Below are positions 51,336-60,928 of a stretch of DNA of 64,000 nucleotides, in pieces. The notes under the pieces were generated by a model that worked only from the letters and a program-made list of their open reading frames with translations, made no database searches and was not told where the DNA came from. The stretch is from Labedaea rhizosphaerae (GTDB lineage Bacteria > Actinomycetota > Actinomycetes > Mycobacteriales > Pseudonocardiaceae), in the NCBI RefSeq assembly GCF_004362825.1, contig NZ_SNXZ01000006.1, positions 62,001 to 126,000 on the forward strand. Direction: 5' to 3'. The position numbers and the translations under genes are program-made. Each line of letters opens with the position of its first letter. Position 1 is the stretch's first letter.

Positions 51336-52262
51336 GTGTCCGCTGGCGGCGGTACGAAGGCGATCCTGGCCGCGCTCGGCGCCAACGCGGGCATCGCGGT
51401 GGCGAAGTTCGCGGGCTTCCTGGTGACCGGGTCGTCGTCGATGCTCGCGGAGTCGGTGCACTCCCTGGCGGACACGTCCAACCAGGGCCTGCTGCTGCTC
51501 GGCCGGCGGACGTCGCAGCGCGAGGAGACCTCGCGCCACCAGTTCGGCTTCGGCCGGGACCGGTACTTCTACGCGTTCATCGTGGCGTTGCTGCTGTTCA
51601 CGCTCGGTTCGGTGTTCGCCATCTACGAGGGCGTGCACAAGGTCGAGCACCCCGAACCGCTCTCCACCCCGATCGTCGCGATCATCATCCTGGTCGTGGC
51701 GATCGGCCTGGAGGGCTACAGCTTCCTGACCGCGATCCGCGAGTCCCGCAAGGTCAAGGGCAAGGCGACGTGGTGGCGCTTCATCCGCTCGGCGAAGGAC
51801 CCGGACCTGCCGGTCGTGCTGCTCGAAGACAGCGCGGCGCTGATCGGTCTGGTCTTCGCACTGCTCGGCGTCGGGCTGTCCCTGATCACCGACGACCCGG
51901 TCTGGGACGGCATCGGAACGCTCGCGATCGGCGCGCTGCTGGCGGCGGTGGCGATCACCCTGATCGTCGAGACGAAGAGCCTGCTCATCGGCGAGAGCGC
52001 CACGCCCGCCATGCAGCGGCAGATCCTCACGGAGCTGGAAGCCGGGCGCGTGGAACGGGTGATCCACCTGCGCACCCAGCACCTGGGCCCGGAGGAGTTG
52101 CTGGTGGCGGCCAAGATCGCCCTGACGCCGGGCCTGCCGCTGGAGGAAGTGGCACAGGCCATCGACGACGCCGAACTCCGGGTCCGCTCCGCGGTGCCGT
52201 GGGCGAAGCGCATCTACCTGGAACCGGACCTGGACCGCGCCCACCTCCGCACCCCCAACTAA
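51336..52262 (+). CDS. Cation diffusion facilitator (metal/proton antiporter)
   Basis: 308 aa, five to six membrane helices and a C-terminal cytoplasmic domain. The metal site in helix 2 is SMLAESVHSLADTSNQ (H and D in HSLAD), and helix 5 carries LLEDSAALIGLVFALLGV. The C-terminal metal-sensor fold begins near LIGESATPAMQRQIL. CDF proteins export Zn, Fe, Co or Mn; the choice here is unknown. GTG start with GGAGCAGC upstream, 43 nt after manA. A 22-bp repeat array begins shortly after the stop. Confidence 0.93.
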   Translation: MSAGGGTKAILAALGANAGIAVAKFAGFLVTGSSSMLAESVHSLADTSNQGLLLLGRRTSQREETSRHQFGFGRDRYFYAFIVALLLFTLGSVFAIYEGVHKVEHPEPLSTPIVAIIILVVAIGLEGYSFLTAIRESRKVKGKATWWRFIRSAKDPDLPVVLLEDSAALIGLVFALLGVGLSLITDDPVWDGIGTLAIGALLAAVAITLIVETKSLLIGESATPAMQRQILTELEAGRVERVIHLRTQHLGPEELLVAAKIALTPGLPLEEVAQAIDDAELRVRSAVPWAKRIYLEPDLDRAHLRTPN

Positions 52263-52275
52263 CCCCGCCCCACCC

Positions 52276-52446
52276 TCGCGCGTCCCCTCCACCCGGGCGT
52301 GTCCCACCTTCGGTCCGGGTGTGTCCCTCGTTCCGGCGGGGTGTGTCCCCCGTTGGGACCGGGTGTGTCCCTCGTTCCGGCGGGGCGTGTTCCACGCTCC
52401 GATCCGGCGTGTCCCACCCCCAGGCTGGGTGTGTTCCTCGCTCGCA
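52276..52446. repeat. 22-bp GTGTCCC repeat array 3
   Basis: About seven degenerate 22-nt units starting 15 nt after the CDF stop, all reading GTGTCCC on the plus strand, i.e. in the direction of the upstream gene. Cores vary (GTGTCCCTCGTTCCGGCGGG twice, GTGTCCCACCTTCGGTCC, GTGTTCCTCGCTCG). Same family as arrays at 12.8 and 25.5 kb. No spacers and no coding support. Confidence 0.85.
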
Positions 52447-52464
52447 ACACGTCCGCCACCGCGG

Positions 52465-52560
52465 TTTTCCACAGGCTACTGGTTGTCCACAGATTGCCCA
52501 TGCGCCCGTTTTCCCTGCTCAGAACCGATAGACTGGTCAAGGGGGAGCCCCCGGGATGGG
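52465..52560 (+). promoter_or_regulatory. DnaA-box-like promoter cassette A
   Basis: TTTTCCACAGG (52465-52475) and TTGTCCACAGATT (52483-52495) are followed 33 nt later by TAGACT (52529-52534) and then a GGGGGAGCCCCC hairpin at 52541-52552 and further GC-rich stems. TTGTCCACA equals the actinobacterial DnaA-box consensus. Two other copies of this arrangement occur at 56.56 and 63.33 kb. It reads toward the amino acid permease, 270 nt on; the rest of the 240 nt to its start shows no gene. A structured transcript is possible. Confidence 0.6.
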
Positions 52561-52800
52561 CGGGCCCCTGCCCGACGCGAAGACTTGTCGATCAAGGAAG
52601 TCGCGAGTTCGGGCCGGATCAAAGCGAGTTGCGGGCTGCCGATCGGTAGTGGGCTCCGGGTGTCCTGACCTTCGAGCCACGGTCGAGAGTGGTCTGAACC
52701 CCAGTTCGCACGCTGCGTTCGTTTGGCCGTGCCGAGCGTGATCACGGGCATTAGCCTCGACGGGCAAACTCCCTTCTTCTCCAGGGCGAGGAGGCCGCGA

Positions 52801-54339
52801 ATGCCCGGCAATGGTTTGTGGCGCACCAAGTCCGTCGAACAGTCGATCAAGGACACGGACGAACCCGGCAGCAAGTTGCGCCGAAGCCTGTCAACCTGGG
52901 ACCTGACCGTCTTCGGCGTGGCTGTCGTGATCGGGGCGGGCATCTTCACGCTCACCGCCCGCACGGCCGGCGACTACACCGGGCCCTCGGTCGCGGTGTC
53001 GTTCATCATCGCCGCGATCGCGTGCGCGCTGGCCGCCATGTGCTACGCCGAGTTCGCCTCGACCGTGCCGGTCGCGGGCAGCGCGTACACGTTCTCCTAC
53101 GCCACCTTCGGCGAGTTCGTCGCGTGGATCATCGGCTGGGACCTGATCCTCGAGCTCGCGGTCGGCGCGGCCGCGGTCGCCAGGAACTGGTCCATCTACC
53201 TCAACACGGTGCTCGCCTACCTCTTCGACTTCGACGAAGGCGCGAAGACCGTCACCGCGTTCAAGATCGGCGCCATCACCATCGACTGGGGCGCGCTCGT
53301 CGTCATCGGTGGGCTGACCACCCTGCTCGTGCTGGGCACCAAGCTCTCCTCCCGGGTGAGCATGGTGATCACGATCATCAAGGTCGCGATCGTGCTGTTC
53401 GTGATCTTCGCCGGCCTCTTCTTCGTCAAGGCCGCCAACTACTCGCCGTTCATCCCGCCGTCGAAGGCGCCCGCGGGCGGCGATGCCGGCGTGAACCAGT
53501 CGCTGTTCGCCGCGATCGCGGGTTCCGAGGGCAGCAACTTCGGCATCTTCGGGCTGCTCGCCGGGGCGTCGCTGGTGTTCTTCGCGTTCATCGGCTTCGA
53601 CATCGTGGCGACGACCGCCGAGGAGACGAAGAACCCACAACGGTCGGTCCCGCGCGGCATCCTGTTCTCCCTCGGCATCGTCACCGTGCTCTACGTCTCC
53701 GTTTCCCTCGTCGTGGTCGGCATGGTCAAGTACGGCGACCTCGCGACCACCACCAAGCCCGACGGATCGCAGGACAAGAAGACGCTCGCGACCGCCTTCG
53801 CCGCCAACGGCGCGCAATGGGGCGAGCAGATCGTCTCGATCGGCGCGCTGATCGGTCTGACCACGGTGGTCATGGTGCTCATGCTCGGCCAGATCCGGGT
53901 GATCTTCGCGATGGGCCGCGACGGTCTGTTCCCGCGCTGGCTGTCCAAGAGCAGTGACCGCGGCACGCCGGCCCGCGCCACCTGGGTGGTCGGCGGCCTG
54001 ATCGCGATCGCGGCGACGTTCTTCCCGGCGGACAAGCTGGAGGAGATGACCAACGTCGGCACGCTGTTCGCGTTCGTGCTCGTGTCGGCCGGCGTGATCG
54101 TCCTGCGCAAGACGCGCCCCGACCTCACCCGCAGCTTCAAGGCGCCAGGCGTCCCGTGGCTGCCGATCCTCGCGATCATCGCGTGCGCCTGGCTGATGCT
54201 GAACCTGGAGGTCCTGACCTGGATCCGGTTCGTCATCTGGCTCGCGGTCGGCGTGGTGATCTACTTCGGTTACAGCCGCAGGAATTCGCGCCTCGGGCAG
54301 CGGATGGCCGACGGCGGCGAGGTGCCCACGAAGGTCTAG
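52801..54339 (+). CDS. APC-superfamily amino acid permease
   Basis: 512 aa, about 12 membrane helices, cationic amino acid transporter type. LTVFGVAVVIGAGIFTLTARTAG is the unwound substrate-binding helix 1, FAFIGFDIVATTAEETKNPQRSVPRGI the helix 6 consensus, and VIFAMGRDGLFPRWLSK a typical loop. M. tuberculosis Rv3253c is the positional match. ATG 52801 is chosen for GAGGAGG 8 nt upstream; the open frame reaches back to 52723. The stop overlaps the convergent Vgb-like gene by 4 nt. Confidence 0.93.
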   Translation: MPGNGLWRTKSVEQSIKDTDEPGSKLRRSLSTWDLTVFGVAVVIGAGIFTLTARTAGDYTGPSVAVSFIIAAIACALAAMCYAEFASTVPVAGSAYTFSYATFGEFVAWIIGWDLILELAVGAAAVARNWSIYLNTVLAYLFDFDEGAKTVTAFKIGAITIDWGALVVIGGLTTLLVLGTKLSSRVSMVITIIKVAIVLFVIFAGLFFVKAANYSPFIPPSKAPAGGDAGVNQSLFAAIAGSEGSNFGIFGLLAGASLVFFAFIGFDIVATTAEETKNPQRSVPRGILFSLGIVTVLYVSVSLVVVGMVKYGDLATTTKPDGSQDKKTLATAFAANGAQWGEQIVSIGALIGLTTVVMVLMLGQIRVIFAMGRDGLFPRWLSKSSDRGTPARATWVVGGLIAIAATFFPADKLEEMTNVGTLFAFVLVSAGVIVLRKTRPDLTRSFKAPGVPWLPILAIIACAWLMLNLEVLTWIRFVIWLAVGVVIYFGYSRRNSRLGQRMADGGEVPTKV

Positions 54340-55202
54340 AGCGTCACCCGGGCGATCGCGCCGTGCTCGAGCGCCACCCACAACGCGTCGTCCGGGCCCG
54401 TCGTGATGCCGTGCGGCTCGGAACCCGCAGTGGGCAGCGGGAACGTCTCGATGTCGCCACCGGTGGCGATGCGGCCGATCCGGTTCGCGCCCCACTCGGT
54501 GAACCAGCACGCACCGTCGGGGCCGGTGGTGATCGCGTGCGGGCGGGCTTCGCGGTTCGGCAGCGGGTACTCGGTGATCTTGCCGTCCGTGCCGATGCGG
54601 CCGACCTGACCCGCACCGATCTCCACGAACCAGAGCGCGTCGTCGGGACCGGCGCACATGCCGACCGGCGCCGCGCTCTCGGTGGGCAACGGGAAGCTCT
54701 CGATCCGGCCGTCGGCGTCGACGCGACCGATGGCGTTGGCCTGGTTCAAGGTGAACCACATGGCGCCGTCCGGGCCCGGCGTGATGAACGACGGGAAACC
54801 GCCGTCCATGGGCAGCGGGAACTCCTGGGCCTTGCCCGTCTCGATGCGGCCGATCGCGTTGGTGGTCATGGCGGTGTACCAGAGCGCGCCGTCCGGACCA
54901 GCGGCGATGCCGTACGGACCGGAGCCCGGCGTCGCCACGGAGTCCAGCTCACCCGCCGGGGTGATGCTGCTGACCAGGTTCGCCCTGGTTTCGGTGAACC
55001 ACAGCGTGCCGTCCGGCGCCGTCGTGATCACGGACGGCTGACCGTCGGTCGACGCCAGGTCATGCAGCGTGTGCGCACCGGCGACCGTGATCCGCCCGAT
55101 CTTTCCCTCGTGGACCCCGGTGAACCACACGGCACCGTCCTGACCTGCGGCAATGCCGTATGGTGACACCCCGGTGACGGGGAATTCGATCATGTCCACC
55201 AT
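54336..55202 (-). CDS. Streptogramin B lyase (Vgb)-like beta-propeller
   Basis: 288 aa, built of seven repeats of the type GPDGALWFTE..ANAIGRI, the beta-propeller of virginiamycin B lyases, which linearise streptogramin B antibiotics by opening the ester. The positions corresponding to the catalytic His, Glu, His and Glu of the staphylococcal enzyme are filled here: H222 in RPHAI, E262 and H264 in SEPHG and E279 in VALEHG. Length fits (staphylococcal enzymes are about 295 aa). No signal peptide. Start at 55202; convergent with the permease and divergent from MutL-like. Resistance is plausible but the true substrate may differ. Confidence 0.88.
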   Translation of the reverse strand: MVDMIEFPVTGVSPYGIAAGQDGAVWFTGVHEGKIGRITVAGAHTLHDLASTDGQPSVITTAPDGTLWFTETRANLVSSITPAGELDSVATPGSGPYGIAAGPDGALWYTAMTTNAIGRIETGKAQEFPLPMDGGFPSFITPGPDGAMWFTLNQANAIGRVDADGRIESFPLPTESAAPVGMCAGPDDALWFVEIGAGQVGRIGTDGKITEYPLPNREARPHAITTGPDGACWFTEWGANRIGRIATGGDIETFPLPTAGSEPHGITTGPDDALWVALEHGAIARVTL

Positions 55203-55241
55203 GCCCGGACCTTACCGGCAAGCGCGGGTAGCGTGCCGTAC

Positions 55242-56561
55242 ATGTCCCTGCTGTGCCTTGATATCGGGTCCACTTGGACCAAAGGTGCGCTCGTTTCGGC
55301 CGAAGGCGAGCTGCTTGCCACGGCGCAGCACCAGACCACGCCACCTGAGGTCATGCACGGCATCGACGCGGTGACCGCCGCGGTCGATGGCTGTGACGCC
55401 GCGGTTCTGGCCTGCTCGTCGGCCGGCGGCGGCTTGCGGCTGGCGGTCGTCGGGCACGAGCGGTTGATCAGCGCCGAGGCCGGGCACCGGGTCGCCTTGT
55501 CCGCCGGTGCCAAGGTCGTCCACGTGTCCGCCGGTTGCCTCGACGGTGCGGGCGTGCGCGCGCTGCGGGCCGCGGCGCCGGACGTGGTGCTCCTGGTTGG
55601 CGGTACCGACGGCGGCGACGAGCGGGTCCTGCTCCACAACGCGTCGCGGCTCGGCAAGGCCCGCGTGCGGCCGCCGATCGTCCTGGCCGGGAACGTGGCA
55701 GCCCGGGAAGCCGCGTTGACCGCGTTGTCGGGCCGGACCGTCGTCGCGACGGACAACGTGCTGCCGGACGTGGGGGAGCTGGCGCCCGGACCAGCGCGCG
55801 CGGCCATCCGCCAGGTGTTCCTCCGGCACGTGATCGGCGGCAAGGGTCTGTCGCGCGGGCCGCGGTTCCGGCAGTTGGTGCGCACGGTGACCCCGGATGC
55901 CGTGTTGTCCGGCGTGGCCCGTCTCGCCGGGGTGCTCGCCGACGACGAGCCGGGAGCGGTGCTGGTGGTGGATGTCGGTGGTGCGACCACGGATGTCTAC
56001 TCGGCTGTGTCCACTGTGGCCTCCGTGGAGGAGAAGCAGACGCGCACGGTGGCGTTGCCCGCGGACCGCCGGACGGTGGAGGGCGACATCGGGATGCGGT
56101 GGTCGGCGCAGGGGGTGGTCGCGGAGGCGGCGGTCGAGCGGCTGATCTCCGCGGAGGAGGCGGAGGCCTTGGCGCCGTTGGCGGCCGCGCGTTCCCGTTC
56201 CGTCGACTGGATCCCCGATTCGGCCGAAGAGTCGCGTGTGGACCTTCGCTTGGCCGCCTTGGCGGCGATTTTGGCGGTGCGGCGGCATTTGCGCATGGTC
56301 GACGGCCGGCTTGGTCCGCGTGGCGCCGGTCTGCTTGTCTTGTCGGGTGGGGTGTTCCGTCATGCTCCGGACGTGTCCGCGGTCGAGGAGGCTCTGCGTG
56401 CGGATCCGGTGCTACGGCCGGTCCTGCGGACGGCATCGGTGGTCGTCGACCGCGACTACGTGCTGGCCCCTGCCGGATTGATGTCCGATGCCGGGCATGG
56501 CGATGCGGCTGATTCCCTGCTCCGCAGCCGCTTGGCCCAGCCCGCGGCCTCCCGCGGATGA
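55242..56561 (+). CDS. Glutamate mutase L (MutL)-family ASKHA protein
   Basis: 439 aa. LLCLDIGSTWTKGALV (4-19) and VLVVDVGGATTDVYS (about 245-259) are the two phosphate loops of the ASKHA fold, and GLLVLSGGVFRHAPDV the adenosine-binding loop. The family (PF13941) accompanies B12-dependent glutamate mutase in clostridia and may act as its chaperone. No mutase subunit genes lie here, so in this organism the partner is unknown. ATG 55242 lies 7 nt after TAGCGT (55229-55234), so translation is probably leaderless. DnaA-like cassette B begins at its stop. Confidence 0.85.
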   Translation: MSLLCLDIGSTWTKGALVSAEGELLATAQHQTTPPEVMHGIDAVTAAVDGCDAAVLACSSAGGGLRLAVVGHERLISAEAGHRVALSAGAKVVHVSAGCLDGAGVRALRAAAPDVVLLVGGTDGGDERVLLHNASRLGKARVRPPIVLAGNVAAREAALTALSGRTVVATDNVLPDVGELAPGPARAAIRQVFLRHVIGGKGLSRGPRFRQLVRTVTPDAVLSGVARLAGVLADDEPGAVLVVDVGGATTDVYSAVSTVASVEEKQTRTVALPADRRTVEGDIGMRWSAQGVVAEAAVERLISAEEAEALAPLAAARSRSVDWIPDSAEESRVDLRLAALAAILAVRRHLRMVDGRLGPRGAGLLVLSGGVFRHAPDVSAVEEALRADPVLRPVLRTASVVVDRDYVLAPAGLMSDAGHGDAADSLLRSRLAQPAASRG

Positions 56562-56563
56562 CG

Positions 56564-56640
56564 TTTTCCACAGGGTTTCCGGAAGTTGTCCACAGATTGC
56601 GAGCTGCCCTTTTCTAGTCGCTCCCGACCGGTAAAATGCC
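56564..56640 (+). promoter_or_regulatory. DnaA-box-like promoter cassette B
   Basis: TTTTCCACAGG (56564-56574), an 11-nt gap, TTGTCCACAGATT (56586-56598), and TAAAAT (56632-56637) 33 nt further on, with CCCTTTTC (56606-56613) in place of a -35. It reads toward the small membrane protein at 56829. It lacks the hairpin of copies A and C. About 190 nt between the -10 and the gene show no feature. Confidence 0.55.
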
Positions 56641-56828
56641 TGGTAGACGCGGTTCCCTCGGTCGGATGCCCGAGCTGATCCATGTCACCCAAAGCGGTGA
56701 ATGGGCCCGGATCATGCCCGGATTTGGGTGTTTCCCGCGTCTGCTGTAAAGACGCAGTGCCGCAGCCAGCACCGGCACCGCCGACAAAGCGCACGCTCCC
56801 GCCGACACGACCCGCCACCAGGAGGCGA

Positions 56829-57059
56829 ATGAACGAACCAACCGCCAGTCCCGCTCGACGCGAGTCGCCCGGGGAACTACAGCAGACCCACCGTGCGAAC
56901 GCCCCCGACCCCCGCTCCCGCTCGCGGGTAGTGGCCTCACCTGGTCCTCCCCGGCGCGGGCCGCTGGCATGGTCCGCGGCGGCAGGGATGAGTTTCTTCG
57001 TGGTGCTGGGCGTCGTGACGTTCGCGTCGAACGCCGGCCGACATCGCATGCAGCGCTAG
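56829..57059 (+). CDS. Small single-pass membrane protein
   Basis: 76 aa from ATG 56829 with GGAGG 3-4 nt upstream. Residues 1-47 are polar and rich in Arg/Pro/Ser, and 48-70 are one hydrophobic helix (LAWSAAAGMSFFVVLGVVTFAS) with a short basic end, giving an N-in membrane topology by the positive-inside rule. No family recognised. The stop abuts the convergent hydrolase gene. Possibly transcribed from cassette B. Confidence 0.55.
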   Translation: MNEPTASPARRESPGELQQTHRANAPDPRSRSRVVASPGPPRRGPLAWSAAAGMSFFVVLGVVTFASNAGRHRMQR

Positions 57060-57060
57060 C

Positions 57061-59358
57061 TCAAGCCCGCCACCCGAATGGCGCTGACGGCAGCAACCCC
57101 GCAGCCAGTGCCACCGCCCGGTCCCACTCGGGATCGGTCACGTAGTGCTGGTGCGTTTGCGGCCCCGCGACCCACCGCAGTCCGCGCGTCGGTCGCAGCC
57201 GGGGGTCCGGTAGCCAGTGGTCGCTGCCCAAGACCAGCGCCCCCGACTCCGTACGCGCGGCAGGCGCGAGCGGTCCTGGTGGCAGCCCCGGGCGCAATCC
57301 GACTCCGAGCAACTGGCCATCCGCCACCTGCCGGCGCCACGTGGTCACCGCGCATCCCAATGGATCCGTGCCCCGGCACAGCGATCGCCACCGGCCGCCG
57401 AGGGCGTCGTGCAGGCGGACCAGCGACGCCGCGGGGACCACCACGGGAAAGGCTCGTGGGTAGGCCCACTGCAACGGCGCCCCCGCCGTCACGAGGCCGA
57501 CCCGCTCGAACTCCTCCGGCGGCAGGCAGTGGGACAGGCGTGCCGCCGCAACGGCGACCAGCAGGGCACCCTGGCTGTGTCCAGTTAGGACTACCCGGGT
57601 GCCTGGCGTCTGCAGGTGTTCGAGCGTACGCGCCACCAGTTCGGGCACGACTTTCAGCGCATAGCAAGGCGGCACCGTCGGGTGCGCCTCGCGCGGCCAA
57701 AAGCACGCGATGTCCGCCAGGACCCCGAGATGTCGCGCGGTTTCGGGTTTGCGGGCCGCGGTGTAGACCGCGCGCAGCAGCGAAGCCGCGAGCAAACCCA
57801 GGGCCAGCACGCCGATCGCCGACAGGGGGCTGGTCCACGCGGGCGGTGCCACGCCGCGCAATCGCATCACCAGCGCGACGACCGCACCCGCGCACAGCAC
57901 GGCCGCGAGCCCGAGCAAAGCCCGGTGCACCGCGAACTGCTGCCAGTTCGCCCGCCGCCACAGGCGGGTCGCGACGGGGATGTCCGACGGCTTGTCCTTG
58001 TGCAGCAACGCAACCACGGGTGCCTCGTCCGGCCCGCCGCGCCACCCGCGGGCCAACCCGACCGCCGCGTAGGGCACCCCGATCACCAGCGCCAGCACCG
58101 CTCCGCAACCCCACAGCAACGTGATCGACTGGTACCCGAGCGGCAACGCGCCGCCGCCGAGGAGTTTCCGCACGGTGATCCCGAAACCCGCGCCGAACCC
58201 GCCACCCAGCAACCCGGCGGTCGCCAGCACGGGCGCCGCCATCCAGCCGCCGGCCCACGGTCGCAACTCCGGCGGCTCGTTGCGCCAAGTCGGGCGGGCC
58301 AGCAACGCTGCCGGGATCAGCAACACCCCGAACACCACGACCACGGCGAACAACACCAGCGCGATGCCCTCGACCCACCCGTCGGTCCCTGGCAGCGCGG
58401 TCGGCAACTGCCCGCGCGTGAACCCCGCGACCAGCACCAGCCCCGCCGCCGACCACACCAGCGCCCAGCGTGGCCGGTGGCCGAACAGCCGCCGCAACCG
58501 CGTTCCCGAGCCGACGGCCGGGTCGTCCAGCGCCACCACCCCGGCCACCGCGACCACCAGCAGCACGACCGCGAGCAACCACACCGCCAGCGGCCATCCG
58601 CGCGGCGGGTCGAGCGGCCCGCCCAACGGCATCAACGCCACCGTCGCCAGCGCGGCCACCAGGTGCAGCGCGCGCAACGCGGGCGTGTCCGGGTCGGCCA
58701 CGAGGTTGCTGCCCGGCAGCGGCGCATCCACGTTCGGCGGTGTCGGGTCGTGTTCGGGCGCCTGGCCGACCTCCCACTTCACCTTCGACACCCGGTGCAA
58801 CACCGCGCACACCAGCAGCACGGGCACCAGCCCGATCACCGGCCGCACGCCGTAGGCCGACCGAAGCCACGAAGGCACCGGGGAAAGGCACTGCGTGCCC
58901 GGCGCAAGGCATTGCGCCGCAAGCAAATCCAGCGTCACGACCGCGACCTGCGCGACCAGGAGCATGGTCAGCAACACCGATGCCAACCGCAGCAGCGCGC
59001 GGCACAACCGGCCCAGCACCGCGCCCGCGCGATCCCGCACCGGCGGCAGCATCCAGTGCGCCACGTTCGCCATGGAGAAGGGGAACAGCACCGCCCACAT
59101 CGCCTTGGCGAAGCCGCCGGACGTCATGCCGCCCCACACGTATCCCTCGACCGTCCGCGGCAGCGGCCTGCCCTCCGCTTCGAGCACGGGGCCCGGCGCG
59201 GGACGGCGAAGTCGATCAGCGGGCCGGACGATGCGCCCGATCCCGTCCCCGGCGACGTCCACGGCGGCGACGGCGTTGACCAACGACTCGGGCCGCGTGC
59301 CGAGCATGCCGTGCACGCGCAGTTCGACCACGCGGGTGTCCGGTCCGGGCAGCAGCAA
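57061..59358 (-). CDS. Multi-pass membrane protein with C-terminal alpha/beta-hydrolase domain
   Basis: 765 aa from TTG 59358 (GGAGG 8 nt upstream), though GTG 59328 ([11 protein letters not shown]) is also possible. The N-terminus [18 protein letters not shown] and [16 protein letters not shown] near residue 600 are pieces of a lipase-like hydrolase fold, the latter the nucleophile elbow GHSQG. Between them lie about eight membrane helices (130-540). Late His-rich stretch [16 protein letters not shown] may supply the catalytic His. Predicted to hydrolyse an ester at the membrane. Divergent from ahcY (72 nt). Substrate unknown. Confidence 0.8.
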   Translation of the reverse strand: MLLPGPDTRVVELRVHGMLGTRPESLVNAVAAVDVAGDGIGRIVRPADRLRRPAPGPVLEAEGRPLPRTVEGYVWGGMTSGGFAKAMWAVLFPFSMANVAHWMLPPVRDRAGAVLGRLCRALLRLASVLLTMLLVAQVAVVTLDLLAAQCLAPGTQCLSPVPSWLRSAYGVRPVIGLVPVLLVCAVLHRVSKVKWEVGQAPEHDPTPPNVDAPLPGSNLVADPDTPALRALHLVAALATVALMPLGGPLDPPRGWPLAVWLLAVVLLVVAVAGVVALDDPAVGSGTRLRRLFGHRPRWALVWSAAGLVLVAGFTRGQLPTALPGTDGWVEGIALVLFAVVVVFGVLLIPAALLARPTWRNEPPELRPWAGGWMAAPVLATAGLLGGGFGAGFGITVRKLLGGGALPLGYQSITLLWGCGAVLALVIGVPYAAVGLARGWRGGPDEAPVVALLHKDKPSDIPVATRLWRRANWQQFAVHRALLGLAAVLCAGAVVALVMRLRGVAPPAWTSPLSAIGVLALGLLAASLLRAVYTAARKPETARHLGVLADIACFWPREAHPTVPPCYALKVVPELVARTLEHLQTPGTRVVLTGHSQGALLVAVAAARLSHCLPPEEFERVGLVTAGAPLQWAYPRAFPVVVPAASLVRLHDALGGRWRSLCRGTDPLGCAVTTWRRQVADGQLLGVGLRPGLPPGPLAPAARTESGALVLGSDHWLPDPRLRPTRGLRWVAGPQTHQHYVTDPEWDRAVALAAGLLPSAPFGWRA

Positions 59359-59430
59359 GACATCGACCTCCGAGAACTGGCACGACCAACGGTAGTGTTC
59401 GTTGACCACGGAGTTTGGAGGAAACGCACG

Positions 59431-60918
59431 ATGACCGCTGAAGACACGCGCGTCGAGCCCGGTGCCCGGTACGCGAAGACGATCGGCGACCTCGAGTTCG
59501 CCGTGGCGGATCTGTCGCTGGCCGAGTTCGGCCGCAAGGAGATCCGGCTGGCAGAACACGAGATGCCCGGTCTGATGGCATTGCGCCGGGAGTACGACGG
59601 GGTGCGGCCGCTGGCCGGAGCGCGGATCTCCGGGTCGCTGCACATGACCGTGCAGACCGCGGTGCTGATCGAGACGCTGGTGTCGCTGGGCGCGGAGGTC
59701 CGTTGGTGCTCGTGCAACATCTTCTCCACCCAGGACCACGCCGCGGCCGCGGTCGTGGTTGGGCCATATGGCACGGAAGAAGAGCCCAAGGGCGTGCCGG
59801 TGTTCGCCTGGAAGGGTGAAACCCTGCCGGAGTACTGGTGGGCCACCGAGAAGATGCTCACCTGGCCCGGCGAGGGCCCGAACATGATCCTCGACGACGG
59901 CGGCGACGCCACGCTGCTGGTGCACAAGGGCCGCGAGTACGAGGAAGCCGGCGTCGTGCCGTCCGCGGAGGACGACGACCCGGAGGAGTGGCAGGTCATC
60001 CTCGACGTGCTGCGCCGTTCGCTGGCCGCCGACGGCAAGAAGTGGACCAACGTGGCGTCGGGCATCCGCGGGGTCACCGAGGAGACCACGACCGGCGTGC
60101 TGCGGCTCTACCAGCTCGCGGCGCAGGGCAAGCTGCTGTTCCCGGCGATCAACGTCAACGACTCGGTGACGAAGTCGAAGTTCGACAACCGCTACGGCAT
60201 CCGGCACTCGCTGGTCGACGGCATCAACCGCGGTACCGACGTGCTGATCGGCGGCAAGGTCGCGGTCATCTGCGGCTATGGCGACGTCGGCAAGGGTGCG
60301 GCGGAGTCGCTGCGCGGCCAGGGCGCGCGGATCATCGTCACCGAGATCGACCCGATCTGTGCCCTGCAGGCCGTGATGGACGGCTTCGACGTGCAGACCC
60401 TCGACGACGTCGTGGGCAAGGCCGACATCGTGATCACCACGACCGGCAACAAGGACGTGGTGACCGTCGAGCACATGGCCCGGATGAAGCACCAGGCGAT
60501 CCTGGGCAACATCGGCCACTTCGACAACGAGCTCGACATGGCCGGTCTGGCCCGCTACCCGGGCGTTCGGAAGATCAACATCAAGCCGCAGGTCGACGAG
60601 TGGGTGTTCCCCGACGGGCACTCGATCATCGTGTTGTCCGAGGGCCGTCTGCTGAACCTGGGCAACGCCACCGGGCACCCGTCGTTCGTGATGTCGAACA
60701 GCTTCTCCAACCAGGTGATCGCGCAGGTGGAGCTGTACACGAAGCACGAGGAGTACGACAACGAGGTGTACCGGCTGCCCAAGAAGCTGGACGAGAAGGT
60801 GGCGCGCATCCACCTGCAGGCCCTCGGCGGCAAGCTCACCAAGCTGACCAAGGAGCAGGCCGAGTACATCGACGTCGACGTCGAAGGCCCGTTCAAGTCC
60901 GACCACTACCGCTACTGA
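59431..60918 (+). CDS. ahcY: S-adenosylhomocysteine hydrolase
   Basis: 495 aa tetrameric NAD enzyme that splits S-adenosylhomocysteine to adenosine and homocysteine, closing the methyl cycle. [75 protein letters not shown] (NAD loop), [19 protein letters not shown] and the C-terminal KSDHYRY (Lys and Tyr of the neighbouring subunit's cofactor) are all present. The insertion after [11 protein letters not shown] is the longer mycobacterial-type form. ATG 59431 has GGAGGAAAC. Followed by a strong terminator. Confidence 0.97.
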   Translation: MTAEDTRVEPGARYAKTIGDLEFAVADLSLAEFGRKEIRLAEHEMPGLMALRREYDGVRPLAGARISGSLHMTVQTAVLIETLVSLGAEVRWCSCNIFSTQDHAAAAVVVGPYGTEEEPKGVPVFAWKGETLPEYWWATEKMLTWPGEGPNMILDDGGDATLLVHKGREYEEAGVVPSAEDDDPEEWQVILDVLRRSLAADGKKWTNVASGIRGVTEETTTGVLRLYQLAAQGKLLFPAINVNDSVTKSKFDNRYGIRHSLVDGINRGTDVLIGGKVAVICGYGDVGKGAAESLRGQGARIIVTEIDPICALQAVMDGFDVQTLDDVVGKADIVITTTGNKDVVTVEHMARMKHQAILGNIGHFDNELDMAGLARYPGVRKINIKPQVDEWVFPDGHSIIVLSEGRLLNLGNATGHPSFVMSNSFSNQVIAQVELYTKHEEYDNEVYRLPKKLDEKVARIHLQALGGKLTKLTKEQAEYIDVDVEGPFKSDHYRY

Positions 60919-60928
60919 GTCCGACCAC

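Noticed and set aside
52465-56598. Chromosomal origin suggested by DnaA-box-like sequences
   Set aside because: Only two boxes per site, no dnaA, dnaN or AT-rich unwinding region, and each site is followed by a -10-like hexamer.
57616-59430. Plus-strand open frame in front of ahcY making a 1100-aa protein
   Set aside because: It is antisense to the membrane hydrolase; composition is Arg/Pro/His-rich shadow sequence, while the ahcY N-terminus and GGAGG fix the start at 59431.
59359-59430. SAH riboswitch before ahcY
   Set aside because: The 72-nt interval shows no matching stems and holds the ribosome site and the divergent start.
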